Shown here: positions 56,796-64,000 of the stretch, in pieces
How the letters are laid out: each line of letters starts with the position of its first letter
How positions within the stretch are numbered: the first letter of the stretch is position 1
NCBI GenBank assembly: GCA_037127315.1
Contig: JBBBDQ010001270.1
Coordinates: 5,526,001 to 5,590,000 of the forward strand
Direction of reading: 5' to 3'
Source: Ascarosepion bandense
Lineage: Eukaryota > Mollusca > Cephalopoda > Sepiida > Sepiidae
Length of the DNA: 64,000 bases
Translations under genes and position numbers: made by a program
The notes under the pieces: model-generated
The model's input: only the letters and a program-made list of their open reading frames with translations
The model's database searches: none
Told to the model about the DNA's origin: nothing

Positions 56796-57011
56796 TTAAA
56801 TTAGTTTGCAAACTTGAAAAACCCAAACATGGACATTGGATTAAGTCGTGAATGTTGTTAGGGGAGAGAAATCTATAAAAAATTATGCAATAACATGTGG
56901 GCCCGTACCGTCAAAAAGGACGGTAAAATATTTATATCCATACATTTATTGAGTATCTTATATCATGACATAAAAAAAAGGTTTGAAAAAATCCAAACGA
57001 TTGAGTGCATC

Positions 57012-57494
57012 AGAAGGGACTTATATATTTTTTCTATACATATACTATTAAATATAAGAGACAATGAATATCTATTATGTTTAATCATGAACCATTCTAA
57101 ACATTGTATTTTCGCATTAATTTCAGCTGAAAATCAGAAGAAAAATTCTCCAAAATTAGGGTATTTTTTATGATGCTGGTTCCAAGCATTCGGCACACAT
57201 GAGCCATCTTTAGAGATGCAATAGGGACGTTAACAAAGATATCCACCATCAAAGATGATTTTATCTTGTGTTGAAATAAAACATTGCTATGCAATGATAA
57301 CAGTCACCGAATAGAAGACGCAGTTCGTAAATTTGTAATGCGGTTCATCGCGTGAGAGACCAAAATGTTAACAGAACCATATGTCTAAATACAATGTAAT
57401 GTGTTGTGATCAGATTGAAATGCGATTCTATTAAGTGTGAGTTGCTTTGATTTAATGTAGATGGCCTCCAATTTCTGAAGGTTCTTTTTACTGC

Positions 57495-57497
<3 letters not shown>
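57012..57497 (-). pseudogene. Penelope-like element C-terminus (GIY-YIG end) plus 3' tail
   Basis: The minus strand at 57420-57490 gives KNLQKLEAIYIKSKQLTLNR then IAFQSDHNTLHCI and a stop, collinear with the plus-strand copy at 11093. The tail includes GATGGCTCATGTG, GCCGAATGCTTGGAACCAG near 57180-57215 and ends beyond 57030. The 5' break is at a TA array starting at 57497. Only the final protein block remains. Confidence 0.65.
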
Positions 57498-57527
<30 letters not shown>

Positions 57528-57594
57528 AAATATTTTATTATAATAGAGAATATATATATATATATATATATACAAAATATTTTATTATAATAGA

Positions 57595-57632
<38 letters not shown>
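57497..57632. repeat. TA arrays with a duplicated AAAATATTTTATTATAATAG block
   Basis: Three TA runs are separated by two identical copies of ACAAAATATTTTATTATAAT then AGAGAA (57526 and about 57572). Confidence 0.9.
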
Positions 57633-57635
<3 letters not shown>

Positions 57636-57748
57636 AATAAATGCACAGCGATCTTTATTAGATCTCTACCATTATAAAGACCGCTGTGCATTTATTTGCA
57701 TATATATATGCAAATAAATGCACAGCGATCTTTATTATGGTAGAGATG
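57631..57748. repeat. Three-arm inverted/direct repeat
   Basis: Arm A at 57631-57660 (ATGCAAATAAATGCACAGCG...), its complement B at 57665-57702 and a repeat of A at 57709-57747 (with GGTAGAG). B can pair with either neighbour, giving alternative hairpins. A/B differ by GATC/GACC-type single changes. Confidence 0.88.
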
Positions 57749-57919
57749 ATTAGCAAGATTTTAGAAATAACACAATCAGTTACATGCTGACACTTAGAAA
57801 TGGTCAATTTTAGCACCAATACTCTTTGTGAAAAGAAAAAAAGCATACCATTCATTTATAGTTTGACAACAGAGAAATAAATTATTCTTAAATATATCAT
57901 AAGAGGTTAATATTACGTA

Positions 57920-58080
57920 CAACAATGTTCAACGCAAAAGGCAATGGATTGACAAGAATAAAATCTTGAAAAATCGAGCCAAATATCTGAGCTCCATGAA
58001 AGAAAGGAGGTGCTGTTGCATGTGGAGGTTCTTATTTCGAAATCTTCAAGCAGTGAACGCTTAAATGCATCTATATACAC
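57920..58080 (+). repeat. Diverged copy of the roughly 140-bp 'GGATTGACAAGGATAAA' repeat
   Basis: GGCAATGGATTGACAAGAAT, then GCTCCATGAAAGAAAGG. The same motifs occur at 60985, 62090, 62225, 63630 and 63740. Confidence 0.65.
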
Positions 58081-58204
58081 TCAGCAGCTGTGTTGCACTC
58101 GACAACAGACCAAAATGTAGTTGTTCTTTAACAACAAGGCGAGATTGCAAACGTAAAGAATAATGTAAGGTTCCTTACCAAGTGTCAAAACTGACTGACA
58201 AGAA

Positions 58205-60385
58205 CGGAGGGGTTTATTTCTCTACTTAAACGAATCAAGTCTGTATTACTCGCTTAAACGAATCAAGTTGATATTGTTCTATTTAAAAGAATGAAGTCTG
58301 CATTACCCTACTTAAACGAATCAAGTCTGTATTGCTCTATTTAAACTATTGAAGTCTGTATTTCTATACTTAAACGAATCAAGTCTGTATTACTCTACTT
58401 AAACGAATCAAGTCTGTATTGCTCTGTTTAAACGATTGAAGTCTGTATTTCTCTACTTAAACGAATCAAGTCTGTATTACTTAAACGAATCAAGTCTGTA
58501 TTACTCGCTTAAACGAATCAAGTTGATATTGTTCTATTTAAAAGAATGAAGTCTGCATTACCCTACTTAAACGAATCAAGTCTGTATCGCTCTATTTAAA
58601 CGAGTGAAGTCTGTATTTCTCTACTTAAACGAATCAAGTCTATATTAAAGGAATCAAGTCTGTATTACTCTACTTAAACGAATCAAGTTTGTATTGGTCT
58701 ATTTAAACGATTGAATCTGTATTTCTCTACTTAAACGAATCAAGTCTGTATTACTTAAACGAATCAAGTCTGTATTAGTCTACTTAAATGAATCAATTCT
58801 GCATTGCTCTATTTAAACTATTGAAGTCTGTATTTCTATACTTAAACGAATCAAGTCTGTATTACTCGCTTAAACGAATCAAGTCGATATTGTTCTATTT
58901 AAAAGAATGAAGTCTGCATTACCCTACTTAAATGAATCAAGTCTGTATTGCTCTATTTAAACGATTGAAGTCTGTATTTCTCTACTTAAACGAATCAAGT
59001 CTGTATTACTCTACTTAAACGAATCAAGTCTGTATTGCTCTGTTTAAACGATTGAAGTCTGTATTTCTCTACTTAAACGAATCAAGTCTATATTACTTAA
59101 ACGAATCAAGTTTGTATTACTCTACTTAAATGAATCAAGTCTGTATTGCTCTATTTAAACTATTGAAGTCTGTATTTCTATACTTAAACGAATCAAGTCT
59201 GTATTTCTCTACTTAAACGAATCAAGTCTGTATTTCTCTACTTAAACGAATCAAGTCTGTATTTCTCTACTTAAACGAATCAAGTCGATATGGTTCTATT
59301 TAAAAGAATGAAGTCTGCATTACTCTACTTAAACGAATCAAGTCTGTATCGCTCTATTTAAACGAGTGAAGTCTGTATTTCTATACTTAAACGAATCAAG
59401 TCTGTATTACTCTACTTAAACGAATCAAGTCGATGTTGTTCTATTTAAAAGAATGAAGTCTGCATTACTCTACTTAAACGAATCAAGTCTGTCTTACTTA
59501 AACGAATCAAGTCTGTATTACTCTACTTAAGCGAATCAAGTCGATATGTTCTATTTAAAAGAATGAAGTCTGCATTACTCTACTTAAACGAATCAAGTCT
59601 GTATTACTTAAACGAATCAAGTCTGTATTACTCTACTTAAGCGAATCAAGTCGATGTTGTTCTATTTAAAAGAATGAAGTCTGTATTACTCTACTTAAAC
59701 GAATCAAGTCTGTCTTAAACGAATCAAGTCTGTATTACTCTACTTAAGCGAATCAAGTCGATGTTGTTCTATTTAAAAGAATGAAGTCTGCATTACTCTA
59801 CTTAAACGAATCAAGTCTGTATCGCTCTATTTAAACGAGTGAAGTCTGTATTTCTATACTTAAACGAATCAAGTCTGTATTACTCTACTTAAACGAATCA
59901 AGTCGATGTTGTTCTATTTAAAAGAATGAAGTCTGCATTACTCTACTTAAACGAATCAAGTCTGTCTTACTTAAACGAATCAAGTCTGTATTACTCTACT
60001 TAAGCGAATCAAGTCGATGTTGTTCTATTTAAAAGAATGAAGTCTGTATTACTCTACTTAAACGAATCAAGTCTGTATTACTTAAACGAATCAAGTCTGT
60101 ATTACTCTACTTAAGCGAATCAAGTCGATATGTTCTATTTAAAAGAATGAAGTCTGCATTACTCTACTTAAACGAATCAAGTCTGTATTACTTAAACGAA
60201 TCAAGTCTGTATTACTCTACTTAAGCGAATGAAGTCGATGTTGTTCTATTTAAAAGAATGAAGTCTGCATTACTCTACTTAAACGAATCAAGTCTGTCTT
60301 ACTTTACTTAAAAGTATCAAGTCTGTATTACACTAGTTAAACGAATCAAGTTTGTTTTACTCTACTTACACGAATCAAATGTATA
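58205..60385 (+). repeat. 29-bp satellite array with higher-order structure
   Basis: Basic unit is CTCTACTTAAACGAATCAAG then TCTGTATTA (29 bp), for example at 58381, 58410 and 58439. Variants have TATTTAAACGATTGAAG, TATTTAAAAGAATGAAG or a 24-bp short form lacking CTCTA. In the right half a four-unit period of about 111 bp (29+29+24+29) repeats several times, marked by TCAAGTCGATGTTGTTC. About 75 units. Confidence 0.95.
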
Positions 60386-60478
60386 TTACTATCAGTAAAC
60401 CTCAATAATTTAAGCTTCAACTGTTGTAACTCTTCCTTGCTATTTATTGTCTTTAAATCAGTCTTGGGGGAACCCATG

Positions 60479-60592
60479 TTTTGCAAGTAGAATGATCTAA
60501 GCGGAGTCTGTAATTTGCAAGCGGGGCAGTCTGGAGAAAGCTTTTGTTTTGCAAGCAGAGCGGCCTTGGAGAAATCAACATTTTGCAAGCAT
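60479..60592. repeat. Four imperfect 34-bp tandem units
   Basis: TTGCAAG at 60481, 60515, 60549 and 60583, each followed by an AGCGG-like segment. The minus-strand open frame through it shows no domain. Confidence 0.7.
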
Positions 60593-60949
60593 AAGTTAAA
60601 CACATTACAACCTATCGCATGCTGGCATTTAGGAAAGACAGAGAAAGCCAGCCAGGTGTGTGTTAAGATTCCATCCTGACAACGATCGCGTGTCCCGTAA
60701 TTCCTTGGGTTTGAATGGGCACCATAAGTACTACAGCCATAAAATCAGTGGTAGGCCTCGGGTAAGTAAGCCTGACGGACCCCAACCTCTACAGGCTGCT
60801 TTAAATTCAGTTTATTCCTTCTATATTGGTTGACAGTTAAATTTACGGAGCTGATATTGTTGAGCTATTTTCCCATAAAAAGGAAAAGACACGTATTCAT
60901 ACGGTTTCCACAGGCATCTGCGCTTAAGTAAACATAACAAACTTGATTG
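60593..60949. other. No gene seen
   Basis: No recognised feature; possible old repeat sequence. Confidence 0.35.
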
Positions 60950-61100
60950 GAGTTCGGAATCTGATCGCTGGGTTCTTATCAATGGGAAAGGCAGAGGACT
61001 GAAAAGGATAAATCCCCACGAAAAGTCGAGCTTCATGGAAGAAAGGTAATGTTATAAGCGCCAAATAAGAATCAATTTGGGATACACTAACAATCGACAG
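60950..61100 (+). repeat. Diverged copy of the roughly 140-bp repeat
   Basis: GGCAGAGGACTGAAAAGGAT, GAGCTTCATGGAAGAAAGGT and TTTGGGATACACTAACAATC, matching the 62050-62330 units. Confidence 0.7.
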
Positions 61101-61149
61101 CTGGAGTTCATATACCCCAGTGATTGTAATAAAGAGTTCGGTTCAAAAT

Positions 61150-61200
61150 TCCTAGCACCTGAAGAAGGCCGGAGCGTAGAACGGCCGAAACGGTATACAA
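61150..61200 (+). ncRNA. Hammerhead-like motif (dispersed family B)
   Basis: CTGAAGA, one extra A, stem GGCCG...CGGCC around a 10-nt loop, GAAA, then CGGTATAC. The stem is compensated relative to the 29495-29560 copy (GGTCG/CGACC there), meaning paired bases changed together. Stem III/cleavage position is worse than in that copy. Confidence 0.4.
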
Positions 61201-61333
61201 ATGGCAACAAATATGAGGACAATAGTCCGAATAATGTTAATACTGTAAATACTACCTCATCTCAGAAATATAGACAAATAACAAAAATAGCTATAAACAA
61301 CCAACGTCGAAATCTGAGTTCGATGGAAGAAAT

Positions 61334-61916
61334 CTATATATAGAAAAGGTAATCAGTGAGTCTGTATGTGACTGTTCCCTATGCACGCCTACATTTTTTA
61401 AGCTACGCCATTCAAACTTTCTAGGGACACATATCTACAGGGAAGCCAGGTGGACACATACTTTTTGAGTTTAAGTTCAGCAATTTTCCCTTTCGCACTT
61501 TTTGGCCAATGGTGCAGATTATTTACATTTGCTCCGTAAGACATCTAAGATCTAAGATGGCTGCTAGATTACGTAACAGAAATCAAATCACACGCGTCAA
61601 ACGCGACTAAAATATTTATTTATAAAAAAAAATGAGCCTTTATATTTAATTTTTACTCCGACGTTTTATTTCCGTAAAACATCTAAGATCTAAGATGGTT
61701 GCTGAATTACGTCACAGAAATCAAATTACCCGTTATTAAAAAAAAAATTAACCTTTATATTTAATTTTTATTCCGACGTTTTAAAAATTCATTTGGTCAA
61801 CAAAAATGTGAATATTTTTCCCCGTAATTTTGAAACAAAAGAAATATCAAAAATGTAGGAATGCATAAGGAACAGTCACACACAGACTTACAGATTGTTT
61901 TTTATATATATAAATT
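61334..61916. mobile_element. TIR element of about 580 bp with internal duplication
   Basis: The left end 61334-61398 and right end 61850-61916 are inverted copies: AGTCTGTATGTGACTGTTCC on the left against AGTCTGTGTGTGACTGTTCC from the right, continuing through TATGCA..CCTACATTTTT. Inside, 61538-61675 and 61676-61795 are direct repeats (ACATCTAAGATCTAAGATGG, then AGAAATCAAAT, then CGACGTTTTA). No transposase. A non-autonomous DNA transposon is the simplest reading. Confidence 0.75.
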
Positions 61917-61989
61917 ATATTTTAAGTGTTTGCAGCGAATTTAAACATATTTGTTTCATCCGCTGAAGAAATTAAAATGCTCTGAGTTG

Positions 61990-62330
61990 CACGGGCAACG
62001 CTGGACTATGATATTAGTATAATGTTATACGTGTCAGCTTACTATCAATTTGTGTTGCACTAACAATCGACTCTACTCATTGCAAAAGGTAGTGGATTGA
62101 CAAGGATAAATATCCACAACACATCCCAAAACTGAGCTTCCGGGAAGAAAGTTAAGGTTATATGTTACTGGTAAAAATTAATTTCGCATACAGTATAAAT
62201 CTACTGTGTTGAATGAAAAAGGCAGTGAATAGACAAAGGTTAATCTACAGAACCTGCCGCTGAAACTGAGCACCGTTGAAGAAGGTTAATGTTATATGTG
62301 ACTGGTATGAATTAACTTTGGATACACTAA
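61990..62330 (+). repeat. Diverged tandem units (about 140 bp), left of the 64-bp satellite
   Basis: Two and a half units with GGATTGACAAGGATAAAT / GAATAGACAAAGGTTAAT, then AACTGAGC, GAAGAAAG and GTTATATGTTACTGG / GTTATATGTGACTGG. The last unit's 3' part is what the 64-bp satellite repeats. Confidence 0.75.
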
Positions 62331-63612
62331 CAGTCTAAACTAACAGTCTTTTAAATTATATGTGACTGGTATGAATTAACTTTGGATACACTAACAGTCT
62401 AAACTAACAGTCTTTTAAATTATATGTGACTGGTATGAATTAACTTTGGATACACTAACAGTCTAAACTAACAGTCTTTTAAATTATATGTGACTGGTAT
62501 GAATTAACTTTGGATACACTAACAGTCTAAACTAACAGTCTTTTAAATTATATGTGACTGGTATGAATTAACTTTGGATACACTAACAGTCTGACTAACA
62601 GTCTTTTAAATTATATGTGACTGGTATGAATTAACTTTGGATACACTAACAGTCTAAACTAACAGTCTTTTAAATTATATGTGACTGGTATGAATTAACT
62701 TTGGATGCACTAACAGTCTAAACTAACAGTCTTTTAAATTATATGTGACTGGTATGAATTAACTTTGGATAGACTAACAGTCTAAACTAACAGTCTTTTA
62801 AATTATATGTGACTGGTATGAATTAACTTTGGATACACTAACAGTCTAACTAACAGTCTTTTAAATTATATGTGACTGGTATGAATTAACTTTGGATACA
62901 CTAACAGTCTGAACTAACAGTCTTTTAAATTATATGTGACTGGTATGAATTAACTTTGGATACACTAACAGTCTAAACTAACAGTCTTTTAAATTATATG
63001 TGACTGGTATGAATTAACTTTGGATACACTAACAGTCTAAACTAACAGTCTTTTAAATTATATGTGACTGGTATGAATTAACTTTGGATACACTAACAGT
63101 CTAAACTAACAGTCTTTTAAATTATATGTGACTGGTATGAATTAACTTTGGATACACTAACAGTCTAAACTAACAGTCTTTTAAATTATATGTGACTGGT
63201 ATGAATTAACTTTGGATACACTAACAGTCTAACTAACAGTCTTTTAAATTATATGTGACTGGTATGAATTAACTTTGGATACACTAACAGTCTAAACTAA
63301 CAGTCTTTTAAATTATATGTGACTGGTATGAATTAACTTTGGATACACTAACAGTCTAACTAACAGTCTTTTAAATTATATGTGACTGGTATGAATTAAC
63401 TTTGGATACACTAACAGTCTAAACTAACAGTCTTTTAAATTATATGTGACTGGTATGAATTAACTTTGGATACACTAAAAGTCTAAACTAACAGTCTTTT
63501 AAATTATATGTGACTGGTATGAATTAACTTTGGATACACTAACAGTCTAACTAACAGTCTTTTAAATTATATGTGACTGGTATGAATTAACTTTGGATAC
63601 ACTAACAGTCGA
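62285..63612 (+). repeat. 64-bp satellite array, about 20 units
   Basis: Period 64 bp (TAACAGTCTTTTAAA at 62341 and 62405), with occasional 61-62-bp units lacking AAA/AA before CTAACAGTC. Unit: TTATATGTGACTGGTATGAA, TTAACTTTGGATACACTAAC, AGTCTAAACTAACAGTCTTT, TAAA. Extremely homogeneous. Confidence 0.97.
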
Positions 63613-63845
63613 CACTGTTCCATGCAAATGGCATTAAATTGACTAGGAGAAATAACCACGAATAACTCTAAATGCTGAGTTCTATGAAAAAAAGGCAATG
63701 TTATGCCCTACAGTTAAATATCAGCACAAGTCTGTGTATAGACAAGGCTAAATCTTCACGGCCAACCCCAATAGCTGAGCGGCATAGAGGAAAGGTAACA
63801 TTACACGTGTCATTTAACAATCTATTTGGGCTACATTATCGACGC
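63613..63845 (+). repeat. Diverged tandem units, right of the 64-bp satellite
   Basis: GACACTGTTCCATGCAAATG, AATTGACTAGGAGAAATAAC, GCTGAGTTCTATGAAAAAAA, then a second unit with AGACAAGGCTAAATCTTCAC and GCTGAGCGGCATAGAGGAAA. They continue the family interrupted by the satellite. Confidence 0.7.
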
Positions 63846-63852
63846 TCGGACA

Positions 63853-63935
63853 GTCAGTTTAGTACCATACGTGTTACAGGCTCAGGAGATCATGTCTCTT
63901 TCGATCCATGACTAACTAGACAAAAAATTACGATG
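63853..63935 (-). mobile_element. tRNA-derived SINE (family A), 3' fragment
   Basis: ACAGTCAGTTTAGTACCATA, then CATGTCTCTTTCGATCCATG and ACTAACTAGACA. Only the 3' end of the SINE (left side here) remains before unrelated sequence. Confidence 0.65.
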
Positions 63936-64000
63936 AGTGAACCTTCGCAACCGCGCTCAAAATCTGTGTTACAGGATGAAAAGTTAATTTTATACGCGTC

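Noticed and set aside
57097..57855. Four short minus-strand frames around the TA arrays as separate genes
   Set aside because: One is the shifted end of a Penelope-like fragment; the rest are microsatellite or hairpin translations.
60346..60603. 85-residue minus-strand frame
   Set aside because: Covers the end of the 29-bp satellite and four 34-bp repeats; no recognisable domain.

Overview
This is a eukaryotic, intergenic and almost entirely repetitive window. I found no confident host protein-coding gene. Every recognisable coding stretch is a dead fragment of a transposable element. The organism is probably a marine invertebrate, and a mollusc (perhaps a cephalopod) is my best guess. That guess rests on very abundant TA/CA microsatellites, a tRNA-type SINE family, Penelope-like remnants and mariner/Tc1 plus non-LTR debris. 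It is inference, not proof.

Layout. 1-30.4 kb is a dense graveyard: LINE fragments (several sharing one 3' end), three mariner-type transposase relics with matching inner sequence, one more DDE transposase relic, a Tc1 N-terminal relic, Penelope-like (GIY-YIG) ends abutting TA arrays, about ten copies of one tRNA-derived SINE, a solo LTR nested inside a SINE, a 5S-rRNA/tRNA composite SINE flanked by a 17-bp target duplication, and several hairpin-forming inverted repeats. 30.4-56.24 kb is one uninterrupted satellite array: about 169 head-to-tail monomers of 153 bp, with higher-order duplications (a 19-monomer, 2907-bp pair; a 17-monomer offset; a 5-monomer pair) and two indel-rich blocks. 56.24-58.2 kb carries small TIR elements (a TTAA-flanked MITE and a 51-bp mini-element) and a Penelope-like end. 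58.2-60.4 kb is a 29-bp satellite. 61.33-61.92 kb is a roughly 580-bp TIR element. 62.28-63.61 kb is a 64-bp satellite that arose inside one unit of an older, diverged repeat of about 140 bp.

The most interesting item is small. At 5060-5116 (+) there is a canonical type-I hammerhead ribozyme: intact core, a 5-bp stem II, a loopless palindromic stem III followed by the UC cleavage dinucleotide, and a stem I with an internal loop. It lies at the 3' end of a tRNA-like retroposon. A decayed second copy at 18494-18557 (-) still has its tRNA-like head. Looser hammerhead-like folds occur in the Penelope-like ends and in a separate three-copy repeat family. Together these suggest a genome in which self-cleaving RNA has been carried by several retroelement families.

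Nothing here forms an operon or pathway. What holds the region together is nested insertion and tandem amplification. All calls were made by eye without alignment software; boundaries of diverged repeats are approximate.
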